Positions 1 through 11,115 of a stretch of 64,000 bases of DNA are shown one piece after another. This DNA is from Ailanthus altissimus (lineage: Eukaryota > Streptophyta > Magnoliopsida > Sapindales > Simaroubaceae). The notes below the pieces were generated by a model. It saw nothing but the letters and a program-made list of their open reading frames with translations. It was not told the DNA's origin and did no database searches. Each line of letters starts with the position of its first letter. Position 1 is the stretch's first letter. The stretch is from NCBI GenBank assembly GCA_946807835.1, contig OX327684.1, positions 14,470,501-14,534,500 of the forward strand, given 5' to 3'. Position numbers and translations under genes: made by a program.

Positions 1-1250
1 TACCCTCACGATTACATTGAGATAACCACCGACTCAAACATCAAAGACTTTGCTTTATTTTTATTTCAAAAATGCTAAAAACATCATTTAAAGTTCACCT
101 TAATATAACTCAACAAGTAATAGCCTAGTTTTGTTCCCCCTCTTAAAAAAATATATATTCAAAGCAAGTTAGGTCAAAAAACTATTTTTTTAATCAACAA
201 TAATGATGATGAATATCATAGGCTAATGAACATTTTCAAAACTCTAATCCATATATAAATAATTTATCTTCTGTCTGTTTTTTCTTTCAACACAAGAAAT
301 TGGGGATTAATTTTAAGAATTGAAATATAATTAATTTTAAAATTCTAGACTAAAAGATTATTAGTAAAAAAAAATTTAATGGTGTAATTTTTAAAATGGG
401 CGGGAGGTTACTTTCTTAAAATAGTTTCTAAAATAATTCATCAACTAGACTAAAAGATTATTAGTAAAAAATAATTTAATGGTGTAATTTTTAAAAATGG
501 GCGGGAGGTTACTTTCTTAAAATAGTTTCTAAAATAATTCATCAACATATTTAATGATATTTTTAGATTTTATTATTAAAATCTTATTATTTTGATAAAT
601 AAATAAATATATATCATTATATATTATTTCTTCATAAATTCTACTTTATCAAATCATATCTCCTACTGTATTTTTATTATAGAATGAGTTTTTTTTTTAA
701 TCAATAGTGTTGCTACTCGCTTAATGTAAACTAGAATTTGATTATATTTTATATGATTTAGGTATCTCATTGAATTTTATTTAAATGATTTTTTTACCCA
801 ACATATGAGTGTTAAGAAAATAAAAAGATGTGTATACAAATTCAAATATCTACTATATGGTCATTATATAATGTTATAGTATTAGATTGTTTTTTAAAAA
901 AAGGCTTGCGCATAATTCATAAACACATTTAATGACATTTTTAGATTTTTAACAAAAAATAATTATATCATATTTCTTCATAAATTCTACTTTATCAATT
1001 ATATCCCTATTTTACTTTTTATTATCTAGTGTATTTTCTCACTTAACGTAAAATTGAAGTGTATCATTAAAAATTAATAATAATAACAAAAAAGAAAGAG
1101 GGGGAGTATTTAATTTAGGATCTCAACGTGAATTAAAAGTGTGATTACTATAATAAACCATATTCTTTATTTATTTTTTTAAACGATGGGTGAATATCAA
1201 CATGGCCCAACTCTTAATCTCCTAGTAGTTAACATGCCAAGTCAACTATT
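1..1250. other. AT-rich intergenic DNA
   Basis: No open frame of meaningful length and no recognisable domain. Mostly A/T tracts. The only structure seen is a roughly 100-bp tandem duplication, listed separately. Confidence 0.6.
345..545 (+). repeat. 100-bp direct tandem duplication
   Basis: Two adjacent copies (about 345-444 and 445-545) start with ctagactaaaagattattag and share a GC-containing core, atgggcgggaggttacttt. They differ by about two changes, so the duplication looks recent compared with the decayed surroundings. Non-coding. Confidence 0.85.
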
Positions 1251-1254
1251 TAAG

Positions 1255-1745
1255 GCAAAACAAAATTGACTTTATGAGAGATAGCTTGAACCTCAAGTTT
1301 AAGCCCCATTTTCTTTTTTGTTATCTAAACTATCGCTCTAATTATTTATTGTTCACCCAAGTTTTAAATTGAAATAATTGTTCATTTGCCTCTTCATAAT
1401 ACTTGTTATACAAATTGCCACGTTGGACTTTGTATTACATGATACATTACATGTATACAAAAATATTTTTTAAATAAAAAAAATATTATGTCAAAATTTG
1501 TGAGGTGAAGTTGTGTACATGTAAATATTAAATGTTAAATTATAACAAAAATTTTGGTTATAACATAATATATAATGTTTTGGTGTTTGTAAACTGTAAG
1601 TGTAAAAAATAAAGAAGCAGCCCTGGCCCACTTTGACTGGTAATAGCAGTTAGCAAGTAGCAACAAGCCTCGTGGACCCGGCAATGAAGTTCAGCAAATC
1701 TTACGTGTCTTATTGGCTGGAATTTTACATTATATGGGTTGGCAG
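1255..1745 (+). repeat. Dispersed repeat, copy A
   Basis: This segment resembles 13425-13839 plus 16210-16270. Shared landmarks are tttatgagaga followed by gcttgaacctc and agtttaagcc, then the tggtaatagca / tgtaatagcaaa region, then a segment ending near ggctggaattttac versus gactggaatcttat. The resemblance is judged by eye and is diverged. Its value is that it lacks the 2.36-kb insert found in the second copy. No coding potential seen. Confidence 0.45.
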
Positions 1746-3061
1746 AAATTAAACCGAATCGATTGATCTAGTTAAATTAAATTTTGTGCAAACTATTTTT
1801 TTTTTCTTTGAATAAATCTATTCAATTTTACTTTTAAAAAAACCGAATTGAAAGGTAATAACATAAATTAATACACATAAATAAACATCATTTTTTCAAA
1901 CTGAAAAACCTTAGCCCTAAGTGTCCCTTCTCATCTCCTTCACGATCTCTAAAATTCACGGTTTATGACTAAAAATGATAAAATTCAATATTGAATATAA
2001 ATTTTTTATAACCCAATCTAAATTTTTTAATGAACCCAAAATTTGAATTTTATCCCTTTTTTTAGATTTTTTAAATTGAATTTAAACTTGTATTTATATC
2101 TAATTTAAGGTCGGATTTTTTTTAATTTTTTTAAATGTTTAAGTATAATTTAAAATTTTAAGATATTTATTTTATAAAAAAAGTATTATATTTATATATA
2201 TTAAATATTAGAAATTTTAAGAATTAATTTATAATTTAAAAAAATAAATAAATAAGTAAATAAAATCTGGATATGAGATTAAATTTTTAAGTTCCCGCAA
2301 AAATTTAAAATTTTCAAATCAAGTTCTAAATCCGAATTTCTTCAAGTTTAGATCTGAGTCTGAGTTTTTTTTTTGCTATCTCTACGTGCACGCCCACGCC
2401 CATTGTTGCTGGTCAAACTCCGAAAATAGCATTTAGCGCAGTCATTGTGAACTTTAATTTATCTTCTCCAAGCCCAACCACCATGAACTCCAATTTGTCT
2501 CTTCCAAGCTCAGCTACGAGAAATTGTAAAAACCTTTGATGAGCCTATTTTTTGTATTTTAATTTAAGTAATGATACATATTTTAAATTAAAATATGTTA
2601 AATAATTATTAAGAATAAAAATAATATAAATTATAAAATTATTTATTATATTAAATAATTATTTAATATATTATTATTTAAATTTTAATTTAAAATATAA
2701 ATGTAAGATGTGTACATTATACTTCTAATTTCACTAATTCCAAGAAAAGGATTGGAACTTGGTAAATCGTAAACGATCGTATATTTGTCATTATTTTTTT
2801 AACTTTTATCACTTCTCCTCTCTCGGAGCATAAATTAATGTTCATGTCTATTAATTATCACCGCCTAAAATCAATCGAGTATGATCATTTGAGGACAAAG
2901 CTATTTGAAGGGATGGATTCAAAAAAAAAAAACCCACTGCTGTTCTAAACTCGACTTTGACTTGGAAATGGGAATGAGCATTTACTTTTATTATCAAATA
3001 TATATTTGCTGTTTTAAAGATTGGTTTCTTTTGATTGATTTATTTATTCTTTTAGGACTTG
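1746..3061. other. AT-rich intergenic DNA, no gene seen
   Basis: Long A/T runs with no coherent protein similarity. A 71-codon open frame at 2905-3120 shows no recognisable motif and is treated as chance. Confidence 0.5.
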
Positions 3062-3735
3062 TGCTGATTGGTTGGTTTGGCGAAAAAGCTTTAATAAAAT
3101 TATTTTATTTTTATTTGTAAAAGTTTAAATTTTAAATTTTTAAGTATAGAATTTTTTGAATTTTCATTTGTAATGTTACGTATACTTTAATAATGTTTTA
3201 TTATTTTTATATTGTATTCTTAATAACAATAAATTTTATTTAATTAAAATATTTTTTAAAAGTCATTGTATCTTCAAATTTTCATATTTTTACAATTATC
3301 ATATTTTTACAACAATCTATCAAAAATATTTTGTTCATAATTTTATTTTTTAAATAAAAAAATATTATTTTATTTTTAATTTTATACAAAACATAATAAT
3401 TTATATTGATTCGTTAATTACTATATATTAATTTTAGTTGATTATGTGTTTTAAGAAATTAAATTTGAGAAAATACACATAAATTTAAAGTTATATATAT
3501 ATATATATAAAGAATTATTTAGAATTTGAATATAAATTTTATTAAGTGTCTTTTTTAATAACTTAATAGCAGATAATAACTTTTAACAATTTATAATCAA
3601 ACAATTTAATACTTCAAAAAAGCTTTTTTAATTGACAATTAAACGATTAATGACTTTTTCTTAAAAATTCTACTTTAAAAAAAATTTACTTCCAAAATCT
3701 CTATTTGAAAAGCTAAACCAAACGATACCTTAATC
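3062..3735 (+). mobile_element. MITE-like element, copy 1
   Basis: A 480-bp AT-rich core (about 3120-3610) is repeated in the same orientation at 4420-4912, with shared strings such as aatttatattgatt and actatatattaatttta. The ends look like imperfect inverted repeats: ttggtttggcgaaaaagct on the left, and aaaagctaaaccaaacgata on the right, which reads as tatcgtttggtttagctttt on the other strand. It has no coding capacity. This fits a non-autonomous terminal-inverted-repeat DNA transposon. I could not fix a target duplication, so the superfamily is open. Confidence 0.5.
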
Positions 3736-4389
3736 ACATCTTCATCCTCATGCTATCTAAGTGTATCTATTTATGCACTCCTTGAGATTTTTTCTTTATG
3801 ATGACTTGGCTTTAGAATCAAGTGCTCATGGTCTTTAATTATATGCTCCTTTCGAAGAATATATAATTTATTTTTTTATAAATTTTATTCTTAATATATA
3901 ATTTTAGTATTTTAAAAAATATTTAAGAGATTGAACTGAATTAAACCAAACTAAATCAGTTCGATTCTCTTCCATAATTTAATAAAGTTTGGTTCTTAAA
4001 AAAAACTTTAATTTTTTTGATATAGTTTAATTGTCAAAAATATTGAACTGAACAGTATATGTCCACTCCTATTTTATGAGCAAAAAAAAAAGCTTTCTAA
4101 GATAGGATTAAGGTAAAGCAAATGAATATTTTTTTTCATTATTGGTATTTGTTTTTCTAGTAAAAAAATTATTTTAACAAAGGATGACTTTCATATATAG
4201 GTTAAAAATGAACATGTGTCTCTGGTGTTAACTTTTACTGCAATGCAACGTGTTAACTAAACTATAAATTAAAAGATTTCTTGAATAATTGTCTAATTAA
4301 ATGTTTGTTTGATTAGATTTTTTTATTGGTTAAAAGAATTTTTTTAATATCAAAAGCTTTTTTTAAAGTTTTTGATGACATTTGGTTAC
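3736..4389. other. AT-rich spacer between MITE-like copies
   Basis: Nothing recognisable as coding or RNA. Low-complexity A/T-rich sequence. Confidence 0.5.
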
Positions 4390-4912
4390 AATTAAAGAAG
4401 TGCGTTTGGTTACGATTAATTTTAGATTTTAGAAGTATAGTTTTTTGAGCTTTTTAATATGTGTATAATATAACATATATCTTAATAATATTTTTTATTT
4501 TTATAGTGTACCCTTAATAAAAATATATTTAACTAACATATTTTTAATATTTTCTTTAAAGTCATCATCTTTATAATTTTTCATATCTCTACAACCATCA
4601 TATTTTTACAATAATCTACTAAAATATTTTGTTGATTATTTTATTTTTTAGACAAAAAGAAGTATTATTTTATTTTTAATTTTTGTACCAAATACAATAA
4701 TTTATATTGATTTATTGATTACTATATATTAATTTTACTTGATTATTGTGTTTTAAGAAATTGAATTTTAAAAAGTACATGATAAATTTAAATTTATATA
4801 AAAAAAAATAGAATTATTTAAAATTTGAATACAAATTTTATTAAATGTCCTTTTTGATAATTTAATAACAAATAAATACTTTTAACAATGTGGATAATCA
4901 TCTAATTAACCG
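4390..4912 (+). mobile_element. MITE-like element, copy 2, right end missing
   Basis: Begins with gtgcgtttggttacg and follows the core of copy 1 for about 480 bp, then stops where a Ty3/gypsy 3' end starts (about 4913). Its right inverted-repeat end is not visible, so the gypsy sequence probably truncates it. Confidence 0.45.
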
Positions 4913-5012
4913 AGGCTTGTTTAGTATATTTTTATTTAGAATCAATAATAAGTTGTGATTGTTTGTTCTTGTTTTACTCGAGGACTAGCAAACTCTTAAG
5001 TTTGAGGGTATT
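4913..5012 (+). mobile_element. Ty3/gypsy internal 3' end with polypurine tract
   Basis: A short stretch with the phrase tactcgaggactagcaaac, then a purine-rich run (aagtttgagggta) directly before the TGATAAGG start of the LTR at 5013. In plant gypsy elements of the Tat/Athila type, a polypurine tract abuts the 3' LTR in this way. The rest of the internal region is absent. Confidence 0.5.
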
Positions 5013-6370
5013 TGATAAGGGTTAATTAGGTCTAATATTTCTATTTTTCAAACTTAATATTTATTCGTTTAAATTAATATTAAGACTATATGACTTTTTA
5101 TGTATTTTATTATTATTTTATAGGTTTGGAGTCAATGGAGTAGACATGGATAAAAATCTAATAAAAATAAAGTAAAAACATCAAAATTGCTACAGTACCC
5201 GCTATAGTAGTTTTTTTACAGTATTCAGCACCGCAACGCCTAGAACAATGCTAAAAAATAATATGTACAATGCCCCAGCACCCAGAATCCTGCATCGCAA
5301 TACTACGCGGATAGTACACGGTGAACAATATTCTTGAACAGTTCGCATAACCAGTAACTTGTGAACAATAACTCGTGTACAATAATCTTAATATAACTTA
5401 TATTTGATGTTTTACATTGAAGACATAAACCTATAAATAGATTATCAAAAAGCCTAATTCAAAAAATCAAGAGAAGAAAGAATATGAGAGAGAAATAGCA
5501 ATTTTTAGAGAATCAAGAAGACTAGAAGATTGAAGACTACAGAAAAATTAGATTTATCTCTTCAACTTTTTATCTTTCTAGTTTTCTATGATTTTCATGA
5601 TGTTATTCTTGAAAAAGCTCTAAATCATTTTATTTCACCGTGACTTTATTTTTTATTCTAGGGGTTAGACTTTTGAACCTAATATGTAATTGGATTTCAT
5701 TGATTCTTAGTTTATGAATTTAATATATACAACTAATTCATTTTATCTTGAGTTTATTGCTTTCACTATAACTGGCCATTATTTTGAATGATTAAGGAAC
5801 CATGATGAACTTGACAAAGGAATTCATGTGTTTAGCCTATGATAGTTTGATGCATGATCATAGAGTAACAACTATGAATTCTATGTAGGATAGATATATA
5901 CCTAGGTGGCATGTATAGTATTATTCAAACTCGATCTTAATGAATTACATTCTAATTTGATTACCATAGACATATAGGTGATTGTTAGAATGCGTAATAT
6001 ATTCACTTGACCATTGACAAATGCTTGTGATGAGATTAGTGTCTAACCCAATAATTTATATTAAGAGATGAACTAAGTGGTTAATAAATCCAATGAAATA
6101 TTAGGGGATGAGTCTATACATTATATTATTATCCTTTGGTGAATTTATTTCTTTGTTTGTTTTCTATTTAAGTTTTATTTAATTTGATAGAATTAGGTTA
6201 ATTAAATAAATTTCAGATCTTAATTTTTCTGAATAAAAGTTAAATAGATATAATTTTAACAATTGATTGAAGAATTATATCACATAGTCTCTATGGGAAC
6301 GATATTCGAACTTAAATCTTATATTACTTGATATAATAGCGTACGCTTACGCTTAGCTACTATAACATCA
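5013..6370 (+). mobile_element. Ty3/gypsy LTR, 1358 bp (3' LTR of a truncated element)
   Basis: Starts TGATAAGGG and ends TATAACATCA. The start and the ctctatgggaacgatattcg...acatca end match, in reverse complement, those of the solo LTR at 52048-53485, so both belong to one LTR family or close relatives. It has a GC-containing patch (5195-5310) with cagcaccgcaacgcc and tgccccagcaccc. The right end abuts copia coding sequence at 6371. No matching 5-bp repeat is visible on the two sides, so this is not a simple solo LTR. Confidence 0.65.
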
Positions 6371-6543
6371 ATCATTGTCCTTAGCCTATCTCTAGTTAGT
6401 TAGTACTCTTTAATTTCCATCTCAAGAGTCATAGTCTGACTTTAGGTGGACTTAGAGGAACTAACCAGTGTCTTTTATTCAACTTCAAGGGTTGACTTAT
6501 TGAAGTATTGATCTGGTAGGCATCTCAGATCTTCTATTAAGAT

Positions 6544-7400
6544 CTACTCAACTTTAATCGTTTCGGTTGCTGAAACATCCTTAAGCACAAGTTCTTCTTT
6601 CTCATCTTCTTGGGAATCTTTCATCATTATTGTCTCATCAAACGCCATATCTCTACTTACAATACTTATTGGTGGCTTCAAATCTTTACACCATACCTTG
6701 TATTCTTTCACATTTTCAGGATACCCTATGAATATCTCATTCATTGCTCTAGGTTCCAATTTGCCTTGTTTTACATGCATGAAAGCTAGACAACCAAATA
6801 TCCTAAGGTGATCATACTTAGGAGGGCTGTCAAACCATTTTTCTTCTGATGTCTTGAAGTCTGTCGCCGAGAATGGACTTTTATTGATCAGGTAGGCTGC
6901 TGTTATTACGACCTCACCCCAAAATGCCTTGGACACCCTTGCATTAGTCAACATATATTTAACCATTTCAAGCAAAGTCCTATACATCCTCTCTACCAAA
7001 TCATTCTGCTGCGGTTTTGATCTCACAAGTTTATGTCTTGCAATCTCATACTTACCACAAAAGCTATCAAACTTCCTGTTACAATACTTAAGGCTATTGT
7101 CAGTCCTTAGCCTCTTAATCTTCTTACTAGTTTGATTCTCAACAAGGGTCTTCCATGTCTTGAACATCTCAAACATTTGCTCTTTGCTCTTTAACATATA
7201 TACCCATAGCTTATTTGAATAGTTATCAATAAATGTGAGGAACTATCTAGCTCCACCAAAAGTGACTCCTTATGCTAGTCCCCAAATATTCAAGTGTATA
7301 TAATCAATGGTGCCCTTTGTTTTGTGCTTTGAGGTATTAAATCTCACTATATGTGCTTTCCCTAGCACACAATGCTCATAAAACTCCAATGGCTAAAACT
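6544..7400 (-). pseudogene. copia integrase fragment
   Basis: A 217-codon open stretch (6544-7197) carries typical copia integrase core segments: RTDNSLKYCNRKF around the second catalytic Asp, then PQQNDLVERMYRTLLEM, where the family usually has QQNGVVER and the third acidic residue, then AFWGEV, the YDHLRIFGCLAF block and IFIGYP. Upstream (7200-7400) a decayed GAG-pre-integrase end is readable in another frame as HCVLGKAHI. Retroviral-type integrases insert cDNA into the host genome. This copy is broken by stops outside the open stretch and lacks its reverse transcriptase. Confidence 0.85.
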
Positions 7401-7699
7401 TATCCTCTCCAAATGCCTTTTAATTGTATAACTCCTTTAGGTTCCTTTCACCTAGGTGAGCTAACCTTAGATGTCATAACTTAGTTGGCATATTCTCATC
7501 ATCAATAAAGAATGATGCAAAACCACTTACTACCTCTCCTTTCAGTACATATACTCTTTTGCCCTTTTCACCTCTCATCACAACCATGAAACCTTTCAAC
7601 ACTCTCATAACCCCTCCATCAATCCTAAGAGAACACCTATTCTAGTCTAACATCCCAAGTGAAATCAAGTTTCTTTTGAGGTCAAGAACATACCTAACT

Positions 7700-8450
7700 T
7701 CTAATAACTTTCTTATTCCCTTACGTGCAACATAAGTCTAATATTACCAATTTTCACCACTTGACAAGTTATGTCATTACCCATTAATACCTTACCACCA
7801 ATAACATGCTAGAAACTAGCAACAATGAATTATTTAGACATATATAGAATGAACAACTAGAATCTAGAACCCATTAGTCAGATTTCTTACCATTAAAAGC
7901 AACAAGAATCTCTACGCTGTCATAGATATCATTATATGCTAAGGCAGCATCTACCTCTCTCTTCTTGTCCTTTGCTTTCTTCTCAAGACAATCTTTTATG
8001 AAGTGTCTTTATTTCTTGTCGCAATAGCACTTCTTCTTTCCATCTTTAGGGGTAATCCTAAGATTACCCCTAAACTTCAATCTTGAGCCCTTCTTCTTTC
8101 CATCTTTATGTGAAGCTCTTCCTCTTGCAGATAGTCCTTCTGCATTAGTCTCAATTTGCTTTCATAATTACTTTGAGTTTAACAATGATTTAACATCATT
8201 CATGGTTAAACTCTCTCTGTCATAGAACAGTATATCAACAAAGTGCTCATAACCGCAGAGAAGAGAACTCAATAGAATTATTGCTTTATTTTATCCTTTA
8301 TCTTCATATTGATAGTATCAAGATCAATAATGATCTTGTTAAAGGTATCTATATGGTCTTTTATCAGCGTCCCCTTAGACATCGACAGCTAATAAAGCTT
8401 TTTCTTTGTAAGGAAATGGTTGGCCAATAACTTTGTCTTATAAAACCTTT
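7700..8450 (-). pseudogene. copia gag/protease remnant
   Basis: Reverse-strand translation in several frames recovers segments homologous to 29770-30560 of the nested copia: the protease flank with the GKVLMGNDI-like motif, a zinc-knuckle/lysine-rich linker around 7960-8110, and the gag C-terminal segment (8170-8450). A short tandem duplication, cccttcttctttccatcttt, lies at 8030-8105. Frame is lost repeatedly. Confidence 0.65.
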
Positions 8451-8463
8451 GCTCAGATACCGA
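8451..8463 (-). other. Primer-binding site of truncated copia
   Basis: The reverse complement reads tcggtatctgagc, close to the tggtatcagagc complementary to initiator-Met tRNA used by many plant copia elements. It lies 2 nt from the LTR end. Confidence 0.65.
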
Positions 8464-8465
8464 TT

Positions 8466-9102
8466 TGTTGTGGCAGAAACGATTCACATAAGTAATAATA
8501 ATGCAGCAAACAATTAAAAATAATCTAGAGAGAAAATGTAAAAGAATCATACAGTAATTTACGTAATTTGGTAACTTGTCTACATACACAGCAGATCAAG
8601 ATCTCACTTCTCTTTATTGAATCTCACAAAGTATGTCTTTTACAAGAGTCACAAAGCTTACAAAGAACTTACAATAATTGCACTCTCAATTGTCTCTCTT
8701 GTGTAATCTAGGGTTTCTCTCTTGTATATAATTATGTTGTGATGTATTTTTAAGCCAAAATAAAGCCTTTATATAAGCTATAAGCGTCCTAAGTAAACCC
8801 TAATCCGAGTGAGAACAAGATAGGATGTTCTAGACAACTTATGAGGACCTAAAATGAAGGGACTCGTATTTTCGCTGTAGCGGCAGCTTCTGGCCACTGC
8901 AGCGGTACGACTATCGCATCCAGTGCTGTGACACTACTTAATCAGCGCCCCAGGCTCAAGAATTTTGTTGCATCAATACAACTAGCGTTAGCCTATTTTT
9001 CTTAAAGATAGCTTCTTCTCACCTTTGCTTCTTCATTACATGTTCCTTACTTACTTGGTTTGATCCAAAACCCATTCCAAGATAATTTTCAATCAACTTC
9101 TC

Positions 9103-9103
<1 letters not shown>
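8466..9103 (-). repeat. 5' LTR of truncated copia, 638 bp
   Basis: On the plus strand it starts TGTTGTGGC beside the primer-binding site and ends TTCTCA, followed by a (TA)n run. It aligns with the LTRs at 23864-24538 and 30873-31563 (shared ggtaacttgtctac-type segment, cggcagatcaagat-like box, tctctcttg and ctagg blocks). It has a GC-rich cluster at 8870-8960 (ctgtagcggcagc, actgcagcggta, cagcgccccagg). Confidence 0.75.
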
Positions 9104-9133
<30 letters not shown>

Positions 9134-10466
9134 GAACTACAGATATGTTGCAATTCCTTGTTCTTTATGTACTACAGAAGCCAATAAAATTGTTATTAGA
9201 TTTTGAATTTGATTTGATTTTTATCATTTTATTATTAGTTGTTGTTCCTTATTGTCTTTTTGTTTGTGTTTGTGCTGCCTAGCATTGTATAGCACTAGAA
9301 GTATCAAAGAACCTCTCCTATTTTCGGCTGGTGACTGGATATGCACTTATTGATTGGTAGTCAAAAGAATTAGCATTAGATATGATCATGCTACAAAAAT
9401 CTACCCTCCATTCTCAAATCCATGGTAAATGTTTTCTGTGTATATATGCAAGCGAACGAATATGTAATGTGGATTCATATCAATCAATTTAGCCGAGGAT
9501 TTTTACTGGAAATTTTATAATGCATATAAGAAAAGAGAGGTGGGTTTAATCCATCACTGCGAGGTTCTTTCAGTTATCTTTTAGGTATCAAAGATGATGA
9601 CTCTTTGATGAGATGAAACTGTTGAAGTTTGAAAAATATGTTACTGACCTAAAGCAACTGTCTATAGATTCTAGTAGAATGCCACCTCCTATTAATGACT
9701 TATTACCATATCTGTTTGGTTGTTAATTAACTATTATTACTTTTTTTATTGTATTTGATTTTATTGTATTACCATATCTGTTTGGTTATTAATGCCACCT
9801 AGGTGACCTCCTATTAATGCTAGCTAGTGCTGGGATTCTGTTTGTCTGAAAAGTAAAAGAGAGAAGATACATCCTCTTTTGATATCGATCCATTACAGTG
9901 TGAACTCTGTGGTAGGAAAAATAAAATATTGATTCATTACAATTATAATAATGCTTTATAAGATTTAGAGAAGAAGACCCTTTTCCTAAGACTTTTTAAC
10001 TTAACCGGTTTAGCAGACAGTGAAGCTTATAGGGCTATATGTCTTCAGCAACTTGAACATAATTAACTTCTATTGGTTTTTTTTTTTTTTATTTCAATGC
10101 ATCAAAAAGTCAAGTTTATCAACATTCATAAATATGACGTGAAGGTGATTATTTCATAATCTAAACAACTCACCCACCCAAACCGCCCTCCCCCGCTAAG
10201 AGTTGTCTTTGCCAGAAAAATTTTTATGTGTGTTTTTAGTTTCATAATACATCACATTGATGTAATGTTGATGTTAGCAGTCTATTTTATTTGCCTTCTT
10301 ATAGACATTGGTTAGCATAGCATTTTGCTTAATGCCTCCAGTTTGGTCAATTTTCACCCATTTTCTATGAGCTTAAATTGTGGGACAGTTTTGTCATCAC
10401 TGTTAATAACAGTATCTAATAACTAGGTCAGCTTTGTGTCTTTGTTTCATTATAACCGCAATAGTC
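9104..10466. other. Intergenic DNA, no gene recognised
   Basis: Opens with a (TA)n/(CATA) microsatellite (9104-9133). A short direct repeat, ttaccatatctgtttggtt, occurs near 9706 and 9768. No coding exon, RNA gene or transposon protein recognised. Part of this may be upstream regulatory DNA of the small gene at 10882. Confidence 0.45.
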
Positions 10467-10476
10467 TACATATATC

Positions 10477-10611
10477 TTTTTTTTTTCTTTTAAAATGTAA
10501 GGGGATACTAAGGCACAACGAGTTTTATCCCTCACTTTTAAGAATCAAATCCTGATGGCTTGACATGAGAAACATAAGCTTGCCACCAGGCCATGCCCCC
10601 TTAAGACAGTG
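10477..10611 (-). mobile_element. tRNA-derived SINE 1, 135 bp, with target duplication
   Basis: On the minus strand it has an A-box-like tggcctggtgg (10583-10593), a B-box-like ggatttgattc (10542-10552), and ends in an A-rich tail (the T run at 10477-10490). It is flanked by a perfect 10-bp repeat, tacatatatc, at 10467-10476 and 10612-10621. RNA polymerase III boxes plus a poly(A) tail plus flanking duplication are the standard signature of a SINE moved by LINE machinery. Non-coding. It lies about 270 bp upstream of the small ORF. Confidence 0.75.
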
Positions 10612-10722
10612 TACATATATCCATTTGTTCTTTTTGAATCTTTGATATGTTCACAGTTTCACATAACGTAGGATTTTGTGAGTGAGTTGTCTCGTAAGCT
10701 AAGTTGCCCCCAGTCCCACTAA

Positions 10723-10735
10723 GATATATATAAAA
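10723..10735 (+). promoter_or_regulatory. TATA box of small gene
   Basis: The agatatatataaaagaccc context is a good plant TATA box, followed at a normal distance by a CT-rich leader (ttcttcttcttcttcggtg). The predicted transcription start is near 10755-10765, leaving a leader of about 120 nt before the ATG at 10882. Confidence 0.6.
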
Positions 10736-10881
10736 GACCCTACCTGGCCTTTACCGCCCTTCCTTATTCTTTAACTCTTTTCTTCTTCTTCTTCTTCGGT
10801 GTGAAAATCTTCTGTTGCTTTCTTTTGCTTGGCTTTATAAATCCTAAACAATTTCTAGTTTTTCATACTCAATTCAGAGCT

Positions 10882-11115
10882 ATGGAACGCAAAGCAATCA
10901 AGCAAGTGAAGAAAGGGGGGAAAGCTAGTACTTTCCCACCAAAGAGAGGAAAGATTAAAGTTAAAATATTTGAGGAGTTGGTGGAAACTGTGGTCACTAT
11001 AACAGGAAAGCAAGGTAGAAAGAATGATCACAGAGACGAAGATGGGGAACTCTCAACCTCCACGAAGCGGCCAGCAAGTGGAAACTCTTCTGATGATGAA
11101 AAAACCCATGTTTGA
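10882..11115 (+). CDS. Small basic plant protein, 77 aa, unknown function
   Basis: Single exon starting at ATG 10882 (context gagctATGG) and ending TGA at 11115. The frame is open further upstream, but no ATG lies there, so this start is chosen. The N-terminal half is strongly basic (MERKAIKQVKKGGKA) with a central PKRGKIKVKIFEELVETVV block predicted to be an amphipathic helix. The C-terminal third is hydrophilic and rich in Ser/Thr/Asp (GNSSDDEKTHV). There is no signal peptide or membrane segment. I recall short plant proteins with a similar K-R-G-x-I-K-x-x-I-F block but know no function. A TATA box, pyrimidine-rich leader and GC-richer codons than the flanks support a real transcribed gene. 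Alternative: chance ORF in a transcript. Confidence 0.6.
   Translation: MERKAIKQVKKGGKASTFPPKRGKIKVKIFEELVETVVTITGKQGRKNDHRDEDGELSTSTKRPASGNSSDDEKTHV

Larger units (their letters stand above)
6371..9103 (-). mobile_element. Truncated Ty1/copia element (5' part), minus strand
   Basis: Read on the minus strand it has a 5' LTR (8466-9103), a primer-binding site, partial gag, protease region and integrase, and then ends at 6371 against a gypsy LTR. Reverse transcriptase, RNase H and the 3' LTR are missing. It is the same family as the element at 23864-31563: the integrase C-terminal stretch and LTR align throughout. Compared with that relative, the N-terminal part of gag (its 30560-30850) is deleted beside the primer-binding site. 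Many stops and frameshifts; not functional. Confidence 0.85.

Noticed and set aside
6929..7135. Plus-strand 68-codon frame, and similar antisense frames at 25187, 28676, 41669, 44837 and 60894
   Set aside because: Antisense shadows of copia integrase, RT, gag or RNase H.
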